Shown here: piece by piece, positions 51,325 through 63,531 of the stretch
Layout: each line of letters starts with the position of its first letter
Position numbering within the stretch: position 1 is the first letter of the stretch
Program-made: the position numbers and the translations under genes
From: Eudromia elegans
Lineage: Eukaryota > Chordata > Aves > Tinamiformes > Tinamidae
Reading direction: 5' to 3'
Assembly: GCA_003342815.1 (NCBI GenBank)
Contig: PTEX01000015.1
Location: 5,387,151-5,451,150 of the forward strand
DNA length: 64,000 nt
Notes under the pieces: model-generated
Databases searched by the model: none
What the model saw: the letters and a program-made list of their open reading frames with translations, nothing else
Told to the model about the DNA's origin: nothing

Positions 51325-54300
51325 ACATCCCGCGATCTTCTACCTTAAAGATGCAACATCTTTCCTGTAAGTCTTTTCAGGCTGTCCAGCAAGGCCCTTC
51401 TAGCCCCATCCCTTCCACCAGGCTTACTCATACCATGAGCAGCAAATGATGCCACTGTACAAGTTGGCCCTTGCCAGCAGCACTATTCAGCCATGCAGGG
51501 GAGCAGGGAGTCTGTGTGAGGTGGAGTGTCTCGTTTTGGAGCTTTCCATGAACCTGGACATCCTGGCAGCTCCGTACAGTGGCAAGCGGACATGCAGAAA
51601 GCTGGGCAGCGCCTAGCATGGGCGTCAGGCAACTCCATGTAGGTGACATGAGACTAACCCAGCTGCTTTGGGTCCGGTAGAGGTGGAGGACTGAGCCAGG
51701 GAGTGGACATGGGAGCTGGGGCAGCAGGATCTACACACTACAGCTGATGCTTAGCAGACAAGAGCCCAGTTGCCAAGGTCTCCTTTGCCTGTGCACTGCA
51801 TGTTTGGGAACACTGGTTCAGAGCTGTGCTGGTGCCTGTATGAAAAACAAGGGACTGGACGTGGTACATCCCTTTTTGGGCAGAAAACAGGAAGGGAAGC
51901 TGGAGGAAATGGCTGAGCAGGCACAAACCTCCCTGTGTGAGAGATGTCAAAGGACAAAATGGAATTAAACCCGTGCAAGCTCACAGTGACAGCCATCCAG
52001 CTGTTTGGTGTCAACACCAAGCACTAACAGAGCACGGATCTGTATATTGGCCATCTAACAGGCAATCAACATTTTGGAGCTCGACTGTTGGTGCTGGAGC
52101 AGGGGCTTTAAGCCAGGAAAGGTATGAAGTGTTTGAAAGCCAAAGAGGAGGCACAAGCTTCAGGTGTTAGAGGGTGTTGCTCACTGGAGAGCCTGCTGCT
52201 GCCCATCGCTGTGCAGGACTGGGTTATGCCCTGCAGAAAGCACATCCTGGAGCCTTTCCACCTTGTCAAAGCATGAGGTTGTCTGGGCCACAGGAGGCCT
52301 CCTGTCAGGCAGCCTCTTATCAGTCTGCACTGTAACACTGCAGTTAGCGAAGAGGAGGTGAGCTCTGTGGGTGGGAACCCAGCTTGTCACCTGTGCCGTG
52401 AAGAGGAATGGGTGCTCTGGGGCACCTGCATACACTCGCCTTCAAGTGCTCTTATAGGTCATGCACATGGTCTTAAAGACTCTGTAGAGTCAGCAAAGAG
52501 TAAAAGCTGCTTGAAGACACTGCAGCAGGAGGATCGTGGGGATGCTATAAACAGGCTGCGACCAGCCCTCTGCTATCACTGTAACCACATCATAGAAGTC
52601 CTCATACAAACTTAGCAAGCTAACTCCTAAATTAGCTAGATCTCAGTTCCCACCCTTCTGTAGTAAAAGACTGCTGTAAAATATGTTAAATGTCATACAG
52701 CCTAAAAAAAAAAGGAAAAAGAAAAGATCTAAATCAACTTTCAACAGGAAATTCAGCGCATCTCCCAGCGTCTGCTGAACATTACGTTTAGATGGACTGC
52801 ACCTCCAGCATGCTGCCTGCCCAGAGCAATGCGTCATCTTCACAGAGGATGGTGGTCATAGGATGTCACCCCCTTGGCCTCACTCCAAGTCATTAAACAG
52901 TCTTCATTTGGATAACGACACACACCAGGAACACACACTTGGCTTGCAAGGCAGCAGATCTCACGAGAAGCAGAGGGCAGAGCAGCCGATATTTGACTCT
53001 GGGATTCTAGCACTGATGTCTCAGACGTCGCTGCTTGGCTGTTTACTGCTCACTGAAGATGAACCTGGGCCTGGACGTGCAACCAAAAGGTACTAGTTCC
53101 AGAGCTATTGTGCTGCTGGTCATTTCCTTGGGATAACTGCTCAGGAATCCAACTTCACTCGGGTAAAGTGCTTGGGGTTCAACTACACCATAAGGCTGAC
53201 ACAGCAGGAAAGAGTTTTCTGGCCTAGCCTTGTTGTACAACTATTTTATCTGCATGAGACAATATTCAGTGGTGCTGTGGGTATAATTCTAGCAAGAGGA
53301 GGAATATGACTGAGGTGCCTCTGGGTTGTTCAGTCGTGCTGGCTGGCCGAGAAGGGCAGGCCCGCCTGTGTCCCCACACAACCTGGGAACACCGAGCGTG
53401 CAGCTGTGCTGCTCGCCCTTTCCAAGACTGCTTTTCCACTCCGCTCTCCTCGCCCACAGTCTCTGTCTCCAGGAGCTCCGTCTCAGGGCAGCTCTCTCCA
53501 CTGCTATTTTTTTTTCCTGTTTTTTCCTGGCTTCCAGCCTCTAATGTACTTGCAACAGCCAACCTCCTTTCCTCAGCATTTGCAGCTCATTTTAGCAGCC
53601 TATGCTTTGGTTCCTATTACTCCTTCCATGCCTTGTATTATGTAAATTCCTGCCATTTCTAGTTATCATGGGCCTCAGAAACTTTTTTTTTTTCTGTTTA
53701 ACTTGGAGAAATCATACACAGCTTACACATTGGTTTTAATGTGATCTGTGCTTTCTATCTGTAGAGAGTTTATTGAAATAGGTCCTATTAGAATAGTAAG
53801 GTCTAGTTCTAATGATCTAGTTCTGTAAATAGTAATTAAAAGCCAGTCCTAACAGAAGAACTCCGGAGAAAGATTAAAACGGAAAGTTAGTGTGAAATGA
53901 GAACTGCTATGTATTTGCTGCATATTAATTTTTCTGAAGTCCCTCCTGTGCACCTCTTCACACGCAGGAAGTTCAAGGAAGTCTATTCAGTTTTGAAATT
54001 GCAGGTGCCTCAAGTTGTATTCGAGTGGGATTCAAGGCTGCGAACGGCTCCACCTCTGCAACTCCTCCTGCGTGAGGAGACTCCTAAGTTGGGGAGTTTC
54101 GTTTGTTTGTTTGTTTGTTTTGCTTGCTGTCTCTTGCCACAGGCATCTCAGGGCTGCCTCTGAGCAAGCCCTGCTGCAACTCAGCCTCGACAGGGCGAGA
54201 GGCTCTGCACCTACATAAAACTGAAGCGCCTGGGCTGGAGAAGGCAGGCTCCTCTCACCAGACCCATGCAGGGGACACGGTCTGCTCAGAGGGTGCCTCA

Positions 54301-57300
54301 GGCGCCCACAGGATCGGCTGCAAAAAAGGCTTTAGGCACCTCCTCTCCTCTTTCACAGCACATATCTCTGTGCGGAAGAGGATAAATGGGACGCAGAGAG
54401 AAGGAATGATTGTCAGGCTAGACCATGTAAACACTTTGAGCTCAAAATTGCATACGTTACTCTGATTCTTTGAATTAAGTGGAGACATTTGGCTATATAG
54501 TGCATTGATACTGCTTTTACCAATCAATAAAGAGTTAATCTCAATTGTTTTCCACAGCTAGGAGACCTGTTATTTACTGTCATCTGTCTGCTAATATTTC
54601 ACTTACACTTTGCAGAAATGGATTTAACTGTGTGTGCACACGTGTGTGCACAGTCATTTGGTGCTTTCTGCAGAGGCTGATGAAACTGGGAGCTGGCAGC
54701 CTGCAATGACCTGAGGAAAGGGCTCTTTCTGCATCACCAGCGATGCAACGTAACGGGAGCAGTTCTGGAGGACAGAACAGTTGGTGTCCGATACCCAACC
54801 GCTAAGTTACGGGCCTTTCAGCGAGCTGCTCGAGATCCAGCTTGGTGCCATGAGCTGAACTCACTTGAGGACGCTGAGCCTGCTCCAGCCCATGAAACAA
54901 AGTGCACCGAATGGGGGCAGCTGGGAGACTTCTTTCAAATGGACTAGTCATGAGCTAGAATGCTAATAGAGATAGGGCAAATACTGGAAATAACAGATTG
55001 AATTCAGACTAACTGAAGCAAAATCTGCCCTGCATGGGGCATAGGAAGCCCAAAGCTGCAGGTTCACAATAACTTGCAGCTGACCTAAACAAGTGTACGT
55101 GTTCTTGGGAACCCTTTTCTTTTTGCCTCTCTCTTTCGTGACACTCCGCAGAGGAAGCTTTGATGGCCCTGTGGACCTCAGCAAAAAAAGCCGGCCATCC
55201 AGAAGTTAGACAATGCAATGCAGTCTTAGAGTATCCAAAAATAAGCCATTTCGTTTTAAATTAATTATTACTCATCCCATACTTTAAAGAGGGGAGCACC
55301 AGGTTATGCTTTCAGTTCCTCTGAATGCATACTGGAGCGAGATTTATCCCATAAATATTTAAATAAACCGCATTCATTAAATTAGCTTTCCTCCCACTCT
55401 TTATATTTACTTCTATTTGCTATCTGAAGTTTCATTACGGATTCCGCTCAGTTTTCCCCTGGAGGCTGTAGCCACAATAACACTGTTTGATGTAAATAGG
55501 CTGTGGTGAGTGCATTTTTTACTCCAGTAAGCATATTGCTTGGACGCGCTGCTCACAACCATGGTCCAAAAAGCTGTGAAGGGGTGACTCATACCTGACA
55601 ACTGCTACTGATCTCATTTCCCTTCCCCAAGCCCCATAGTTTATGTACGGCTCTTTTTTGAATAGTAGGATGTGTGAATGCGTCCTCAGCCTTTCTTCGC
55701 CCAACCTTGGGAGCAGAGAGGGGGTTTTCTTTCCTTCCTTTCTGTGAGCGGACTGCTACTCACCTCTCCAACAGTGAACCAGTTTACAAGAACATAATGG
55801 CAGTTTTAACTTCAGTTTTTCCCTGAGCAACTTCATGGGGCATTTTTAGAGCTACTCCCAGAGCATTTTAAAGATAGACGGCCAGGTGGAACTACCCTAG
55901 CCTAAATTTTAAGGGGTTATTTAAAGGGATGTATTGCCCGCTCCAAACTGGTGGTATCCCTATCTAAAGCTCCTCATGCAGGTGCCGCAGTTCCTTCCTG
56001 GATCATTACTGTGGACTCCTCTTAAAACTGGCTGTAGTTTTGCTCCAGATAGGCTGCGGGGCAGTAGCCGGCCATGTCCGTGCCTGTTGGGGCAGTTCTC
56101 CAGTCCCTTTCCCGCCGCGTCCTACCCCATGCGCGGCTCGTTGGCCGCGCGCCCCCCTGCTCGGGTCGCGGTGACTGCAGTCCGTCCCCGCGTTGCCGTG
56201 CAAGCGCTGGCACATGTGCCTCGTGCCTCGTGCCATGTGACCTGCCTCGTCATCTTCGGCCTTGCCCGGGGCATCCGCGCCTTGTTGCCACCCGGAACTG
56301 CCCGGAGACCCCAGGAGAGGTGACCCACGGAGCCGCATGATCCCAGCTGCAGGAGCAGGGGTTTGAGAGCAGCACTAAGGGGGGCAAGACCATAACCGAG
56401 CTCCCATGCTGTGCTCTGTTAAGCAAAGGCCATGGAGATGTCTTAGAAACCAGGCTGAGAAAAGCTCCTTATGGCATAGCCCACATTATGGGCCAGACAG
56501 GATTTATTGGCATGAGTCGCACACAGTAATCCTCAGCTCAAGCCTTGCACCCGTGCCGAGTATTTGCAGTCTCCACTGTCCTATACCTAAGCAGCTCCTT
56601 TACATTAAGATTTGAGTAGAACCCTTGGCAAGAGCTTCCCTCACCCAGTTTAGAAGACGGTAAGCGGGCTCTCCTAGGCTAGGTTGGCTGATGCTCCTTG
56701 TTCACAGACAGCGAGTCATGCCAGCAAAGTCAGCCCTTTTCCACGAAGGGGAGGAAATGAGAACTGATGCATTTCTCAGGCAAGCAGCATTAATATTGTT
56801 AAGGCCACAACAGGACCAGCTAGACTGTGGTTTGTAATAGGAAAATGCCCATTTCTACTAATGAACTCTGAGACCTGGTACAGGGGAGAAGTTATTGAAA
56901 TATTATTTCATCAGGATACACACAAGCAAAGCCATCAATAACCTCACGAGGAGGTCAGCAGGCCTTATTCATGCAGTGAAATTTGTCATTTATTAGCATA
57001 ATTCTCCATTAACATAGCTCCAACAGCTGATCTCCCTCCAATGATTTATCAGTGGCAATTGGCAGCAATTAATGCAGCTTGCCTGAAAAATACATGAATT
57101 CTCATTTCTTTCTCCTAATGAAAAAGGACTGGCTTTCCACACAGCAAAGGCCACACGCTTCTGAGCACTGTGCCCTACTTGGGCACTGTGTGGACCCTGC
57201 AGCATTTGTGCAGGTTTCTATGAAAACGCTGCTGTCGTCGCCTGCCATGGCAAGTCTTAGCCAGGACCATCGCTCACCGCTCATCGCTCATGTTGGTCTT

Positions 57301-58668
57301 CTGCCACTTTGAGATCAACTTGGTAGCAGAGCATGCAGCAAGATCTCAGAAAGGGAACGAGACAAGCATGCAAGAGGACTGGTGAGCAGAATGGGGATGA
57401 GGGGATGATGGTTTGAGACACCAATTACATCTCTTGTCTACACTGCTTGGGCAAAGCTAGAACTTAGCAGATCCAGTCTAGAGAGGTGAAAATAAAAACA
57501 GAGCAAAAAACAAATAAACAAAAAAGCAAACAAACAAAAAACAAAACGAAAAAAACTCCAGACCCACATACTTCTACAAAAGTCAAATATATCCCCAACT
57601 GAAGGGTGGCTTACGATGCTAAACGCTGGCTACAACCATGATAACAAATTAAGCATACTTGGAGCCAGCTCTTCAGGCAGAGGGGAGCTGTGCAGAAAGA
57701 TCCCCAGCACCCTGTTAAACTGTTACTACCCAGATCAGAGTGTCCAGAGCCAGAGCTATCCTCCTGCAAACCATGCAGATATGGGGAGCTCACGGTAGGG
57801 AGCGAGCTCTGCATCGACTTGCTCCTTGAGTGACCTTGAGGGAGTTCCTTGAGTCCAGGAACTACAGAAAAGGCCTAAGGGACTTCAGGCAAGACCGGGC
57901 TGGTCCTACAAGGAAAGGAAAGAGAGAATGGGAAAGAATAGGTAGCAGGTTAAAAAAAAAAAGATGACAATGAGTGCCTAATGCTCTTGCAAGCAGTATG
58001 AGAAGGAGTTGAGAGAACTGGAGTGAAGTTCAGTCTTTAAAAAATATCAGCAGAGGCCCTGGTGAGAGCTCGCTGCACAACACAGCGGTGGAAGCCACAC
58101 TTAAAAGATTCATGATGCTATTGGAAGAGATTTCGCTGTCTTGTAGTGTTTATTAAGTATCCAATTTTAGAACAGTGATAAGGTCAGACATTAGTACACA
58201 GCTACTAGGTTAATATTTAATATTTATTGACCCTCTTTCTCATATATCAGTGGAATATGCTGGAAACTGTCATAAAAATTAGATGGGGGATTTGATGGAT
58301 AAATATGGGAAGGCCTCACTGCAGTACTAATTTCTCTAGTGCGTGAAACTGAATTTATTTGCCTCTCATCTGCAGCCTGGCAGGAGCTGAAGGATAAGAC
58401 CAACGTTTATTTTCAGCACGCCACAGAGCGGCAAGTGCAGAAAGGTTCTGCCCGCCCCGCGCGCGCCGGCTGCGTGACCGGGCTGGTGCCGTGCGGGGCA
58501 GACAAAGACAAGGCAGATAAGCAGATGGAGCGTTTCTTTGGGCTCGCGCTGCCAGATTACAGCGCGCCTTTGTTTCCTTCTGTCTTTCCTCTTTTTTTTC
58601 CCTCTCAATTAAAATATCCTCATGCCAAACACAGGTCTTGCGATCCACTTTAAAATGTTCCCTAGCTA

Positions 58669-58670
58669 AA

Positions 58671-58757
<87 letters not shown>
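58669..58757. repeat. (AAT)n trinucleotide microsatellite
   Basis: About 29 uninterrupted AAT/ATA units, the longest clean trinucleotide array in the window and probably length-polymorphic. Confidence 0.97.
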
Positions 58758-59221
58758 GGTTTTTTTTAAAAAAAGAATGATGATACCTAGCAGTATTGCT
58801 TCCATTCCTAACAAATTGATGAATACAGCACTATGGATAGCTAATTATTGTTAGTTAACTGTGGCAGTGACAAAATCACACACACTGCCCCTAGCCCTTG
58901 GAGGCTCCTGTCATTTGTGGAGGTTGTCACAAGTGTGGCTGCTGGGTGAACAGTCACTCGGCTGTTTCTTCTAATGATGAAAATCAGCTCTAAAATCATC
59001 AGAAACAGAGTTCAGCTGCTATATTTGAAACGGAGGGACAAGATAAGGGCTGCATATCTAAAGAGCATATGCATCAGCTGGCACTAAGTGGCCAGTTTGA
59101 GGGGCAAGGCCTCACTCTGCAATATGTGAGAAAGCCTATGAGCCTCAAGAACCTATGAGGATGAGCCTGATGAATCATTACAGTATAAACGTGGTTTCAT
59201 ACGCCCATGCTAACTGTACAC

Positions 59222-59520
59222 AGATTGGGGTGGAAATAAATAGTGTGTTTCGGAGTGACACAAGGCACACGGAGGTGCTACGTGTACATCAGTGATCTGC
59301 AGAGGGGGTGATGCTGCAAGCTGCGCTGGTAGCATTTGGCAGATGGCTATTTCTGTACACGGCTGACCTTAGATAGGACTAATTTCTAAATGAGCTGAGA
59401 GCCCTGTGTGAATCACAGCATGATGAGAGACTGGAAATGAAATTGAATTAAATCCAGAAGTGTAATAAAATAAAATGCAAGCATTTAGCTGGAATTAAAG
59501 CCATACTGGGAGACATTCAA
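59222..59520 (+). mobile_element. Ancient, decayed LINE reverse-transcriptase relic (CR1/L3-like)
   Basis: Read on the plus strand in one frame from about 59223, the conceptual translation shows GW-K, then GVTQG (59252-59266), then YVYISDL (59282-59299), then LADG (59336-59347). These fall in the order and spacing of the CR1-type blocks GW-GVPQG, LFINDL and FADD seen in the intact CR1 of this window. About 100 bases further on, ELNPE in a shifted frame corresponds to the FNKGKC region. Stops at 59309 and 59330, frameshifts and a lost second catalytic Asp show it is long dead. The family is uncertain (CR1, L3 or L2). It is far more diverged than the 62 kb copy. Confidence 0.6.
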
Positions 59521-60534
59521 AACAGTGTCCTCTTTCCCCAGGGCTGGCCCCTTATGCACAGGCTGCAGGCACTCCAGGGCTGAGACGGTTTCCATACAGT
59601 GTTTGTTTAGTACCAGGTTAAACGGGGGCTGAGCTCCTTTTTGAGGTCCCCCAGCACTTTTACGACATACTGCACAAGAGACAGCAAAACGTTTTACCTG
59701 GGGAGCGCTCTCTCTGTATTTGGAGCAGAAGCAGCCATGCCCAGGAGAGCTATTAGTTCAAGCACGTGGAACAGAGGGACCTTTGGTTTCCTGGTCCAGT
59801 GATGCTGATGACAACATTGGCACTGATAACAACAATAGCAATAACCGAACAAGAAGAGCTTTTCTGTCCTTTTGGCTGATTCTTCCCTTCTGCGTTGCTC
59901 TGAACAGGACGCAAGAACAGCGTTGCACGAGCTACAGCATTGCTCTTCTGGCTGCAAAGCCAGCACGCAGGTCGAACTCAGGCCCTGCCACAAGGTGCTC
60001 GTCTTCCAACCACAGCTCTGCCACCAGCCCTCAGGCACGATGGGGCCATAAACAGGAGACTCGAGCACTTGCTTGCCCTGATCTGTGCAGTGCTGCCTCT
60101 GCCATCTCAACACCAGAGCAAAGGACTAGACACGGGCTCCCAATGGCACGTCACCAAGCAGGACAGCCTGGCCATCAGGGAGCGTCCCAGCCTCTAGAGG
60201 TAATTTCAGCCGCTCCTGCGAGGCAGATTCAGGCAGCGGTCCCGGCTGAGCAGCGCGGCCGTGCCCGGCAAAGCGGAGCCCGGGGTCCGCAGGGCACGCG
60301 GCCAAGGCGCTCCCGGAGCAGGGCTGGGAGCAGGGGCTGCTCTGGGCGGGCACCGGCCTGCGCAACTGCTCCCACCCGGGAGGAGCAGACCCCAGCAGCG
60401 CCCTGTCTGCAGCCAGCGATTTATAACCCCATCTCTGCTTATTTGGTAGTAAAGTCTCTGCTTCCTGGAAATAACCGATTAGATGGGAATCCTGGCTCTC
60501 ACTAAATCATTCTTTTTGTCTTCATCTTCACTGA

Positions 60535-60600
60535 AAGAGTTTGAAATAGGACAACAAAGGCTCAGAGAGGTGAGGACAAACAACTCCCAAAGTTATTTGC
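60535..60600 (-). mobile_element. Short MIR-like SINE relic
   Basis: The plus strand reads ggctcagagaggtgaggaca followed by acaactcccaaagttat. This resembles the reverse complement of the MIR core (gaggctcagagaggttaag...acttgcccaaggtca). The match is short and was made by eye, so it is a probable ancient CORE-SINE fragment rather than a certain one. Confidence 0.4.
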
Positions 60601-60910
60601 ATGTTTAAGAGCCCAAATAACAGTTTTGAGGTCTGCTTCATTATTTGGTGGTGTTTGAGGTTAGAAATTATGAAACCAACAAACCTTTCAAGTCAAACAA
60701 GTCAGGCAGCTGTAATTACTGGGAAATTTGTACAGAGATCACCTTCAGGTGAGGCGCATCAGCCTGGAGGCTATGTACAGATACACACGTGCTTACGTAC
60801 ATCTGCACATATACACGGAGGGCTTTTTCCTGGAAAGTTACTTCTGTCCTTGAACGATCAGTGAGGAAGGGGACAGGCTTGCAGTCGGGAGCCACGGACT
60901 CTGCGCGGGT

Positions 60911-61010
60911 NNNNNNNNNNNNNNNNNNNNNNNNNNNNNNNNNNNNNNNNNNNNNNNNNNNNNNNNNNNNNNNNNNNNNNNNNNNNNNNNNNNNNNNNNN
61001 NNNNNNNNNN
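60911..61010. other. Assembly gap (100 N)
   Basis: Exactly 100 undetermined bases, the usual placeholder for a gap of unknown size. The flanks are GC-moderate and give no hint of the missing content. Confidence 0.99.
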
Positions 61011-62000
61011 GGGTGTAAGCACAATTTGCACAGCAATGAGCCCCCACCTGGCTTTGAACAATGGCCATTGTCGCCGGGCGAAGGGCTGCAAAGCGCTGCT
61101 TTTCTGGCCCATTCTGCGGGGCCTTCTCCCCGGGCCGGCCCCTCCAAGCGGAGCGGGAGCTCCCGGTGCCTTTCATCCCGCGCGGCTGCTGATAAAACCC
61201 TCTAAGGTTAAACACTTGCAACAGAAGAAAAGGCAAGAGAAGCCTAGGGCTGATAAAAGACAAAACTACCACGCACACTTAACTGGGCCAAGCTTATCTT
61301 GTTATCTCTTAAATTAGCAGAGTTCAATCTAATTAAGTGCTCACATGGAAGAAACCCAAGTTGCGGTGTGACTAATCAGATTGAAGACTCTTCTAACCAC
61401 AGCCTTGATGGGGCTCTATTGTGCTCGGGCTGAAAGCAGACACGATTCAGGCCCCGGGAGCTGACAGTCCGAGACCTACTCTGTTCCCAAGAGGGTTCGC
61501 AGGCAAAGAGTCCCTTTATAGAGAGGGCTGGTGCCCCTAGACGGCAGTTCTGCGGGATTATCTCAACTCTTGAAACAGATTCATCTTATACCTGTGCCTT
61601 TTTTTGTTGTTGTTGCTTTTGTTTTTGTTTTTGTTTTCAGCTGCATTTACTACTCCAGGAACCGTTGACTAATAAACTGATAAGTTATATTACAAACTTA
61701 TATTACAAATAAGAGCGAGGGAATTAAATTGTATCAGGGTTTATATGCAGAACAGTTGGTGCACGGCCGTCATATTTTTTTTTCCAAAAGAAGAACTGCC
61801 CAAATATCTAGAATCAAGAGCAGACTGGGACCCCAAAGCCACAGGCCAGCCGATTCAAGAGGCAACGGCCGGCAGGGGAGTGATGTGCCTCACATTTACA
61901 TCTGATCGTTATTGCCTCCTGCTCCTGCTCCAGATAGCTGGGCCCCTGGCAGCCTGGGGGTTTTGTGCCTTCCCCGAAACCTTGAATTCACACTTGGGAC
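61011..62000. other. Intergenic DNA between the gap and the CR1
   Basis: No gene recognised. It holds a T/G-rich run (about 61601-61638) and an almost exact 13-bp tandem duplication, ttatattacaaac / ttatattacaaat, at 61685-61710. Confidence 0.55.
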
Positions 62001-62037
62001 CACAGAGTCATAGAAACATTAAGGCTGGAAGGGACCT

Positions 62038-63531
62038 CTAGAGATCACCTAGTCCAACCCCCCATAGAGACTCCACCATCTCTCTGGGCAACCTGTTCCA
62101 GAGCTCTGTCACCCTCACTGTCAAGAAATTTTTCCTTAAGTTCCTGTGGAACTTTTGGTGCTTTAGTCTGTGGCCATTTCCTCTCGACCACTTTGGCCAC
62201 CACTGAAAAGAGGCCAGCCCCATCCTCAGCCTTCTCTTCAGGCTGAAGAGGCCCAGCTCTCTCAGCCTTTCCTCATAGGGCAGATGTTTCAGGCCCCTAA
62301 TCATGTTTGCAGGCCTGTGCTGGACTCTCTCCAGCAGCTCCACATCCCTCCTGCACTGGGGAGCCCAGAACTGCACACAGTACTCGAGGTGCGGCCTCAC
62401 CAGGGCTGAGTAGAGGGGCAGAATCACCTCCCTCGACCTGCTGGAGACGCTCTGCTTAATGCACCCCAGGATCCCATTGGCCTTCTTGGCCATGAGGGCA
62501 CACTGCTGCCTCATGGTCAACTTGTTGTCCACCATGACCCCCAGGTCCCTCTCTGCGGGGCTGCTCTCCAGGAGGTCGGTCCCCAGCCTGTAGGCATGTC
62601 TAGGGTTATTCCTCCCCAGGTGCAGGACCCTACACTTGCCCTTGTTGAACTTCATGAGGTTACTCACCGCCCAGCTGTCCAGTCTGTCCAGGTCCCTCTG
62701 GATGGCAGCACAGCCCTCAGGGCTGTCAGCTATTCCTCCCAGCTTGGTATCATCAGCAAACTTGCTGAGGGAGCACTCCATCCCTTCATCTAGGTCGTTA
62801 ATGAATAAGTTGAACAGGACCAGACTGAGGACTGACCTCTGGGGGACACCACTAACCATAGGCCTCCAACCAGACTCTGCACCACTGATTACCACCCTCT
62901 GAGCTCTGCCATCCAGTGAATTCCTAGTCCATCTCACTGTCCACCCATCTAACCCACTCTTCTGGAGCTTGCCCAGGAGGATGCTGTGAGGGACGGTGTC
63001 AAAAGCCTTACTGAAGTCTAGATAGATGCCCTCATCTATCCATCTAGTCACCCCATCGTAGAAGGCTATCAGGTTAGTCAAGCATGATCTCCCCTTGGTG
63101 AACCCATGCTGGCTACTCCTGAGCACCTTCTTCTCCTCCATGTGCCTGGAAACAGCAGTCAGGATGACCTGCTCCATCACCTTCCCAGGGATGGAGGTCA
63201 GGCTCACCGGCCTGTAGTTGTCGGGCTCCTCCTTCTTGCCTTTTTTGAAGACCGGGGTGACATTGGCTTTCCTCCAGTCCTCCGGCACCTCCCCTGTTCT
63301 CCAGGACCTTTCAAAGATGATGGAGAGCGGCTCAGCTACGACATCCGCCAGCTCACGCAGCACTCTGGGGGGAAACCCATTGGGGCCCATGGATTTGTGG
63401 GTGTTGAGTTTCCTCAGGTGCTCTCTAACCAGACCTTCCTCTACCTGGGGCAAGTCTTCCTCTCTGCAGGCTTCCTGTCTTGTCCCTGGGGTCTGGGATC
63501 CATAGGGTATATACCGGAGCAAAGAAGACAT
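62038..63531 (-). pseudogene. CR1 ORF2 reverse-transcriptase fragment, 497 open codons
   Basis: The frame covers the ORF2 C-terminal half up to its natural stop. Landmarks, counted from 63531: [19 protein letters not shown] (residues 45-63), [19 protein letters not shown] (105-123), the motif-A block [12 protein letters not shown] (169-180), SGVPQRSVL (227-235, where CR1 usually has QGSVL), LFNLFINDL (239-247), catalytic FADD (258-261), [17 protein letters not shown] (295-311) and RGNGHRLKH (450-458). Compared with typical CR1 from memory, about five residues are missing just before motif A and about 30 between LKRRLR and RGNGH. The ATG at 63531 is not a true start: the frame joins a different upstream frame. 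This is a non-functional remnant, though with no internal stop. Confidence 0.85.

Larger units (their letters stand above)
49929..58668. other. Intergenic DNA
   Basis: No gene recognised. It contains short exact tandem duplications near 51.0-51.3 kb, a GTTT run at about 54099-54121, a small CpG pocket at about 56.06-56.25 kb, an A/C-rich run at about 57498-57556 and another CpG pocket at about 58.43-58.53 kb. Confidence 0.55.
58758..60910. other. Intergenic DNA with repeat relics
   Basis: Apart from the LINE and SINE relics listed separately, no gene is seen. A GC/CpG-rich pocket at about 60.19-60.42 kb keeps a 261-codon plus-strand frame open (59720-60505). It opens with TTG, lacks a domain and partly owes its length to base composition. 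Confidence 0.5.

Noticed and set aside
57805..57860. MIR-like words (gagtgaccttgagggag)
   Set aside because: Only about 15 bases resemble the MIR core, too few to call without a profile search.
59720..60505. 261-codon plus-strand frame
   Set aside because: Starts with TTG, has no domain, and its second half lies in a GC-rich pocket where stops are rare.
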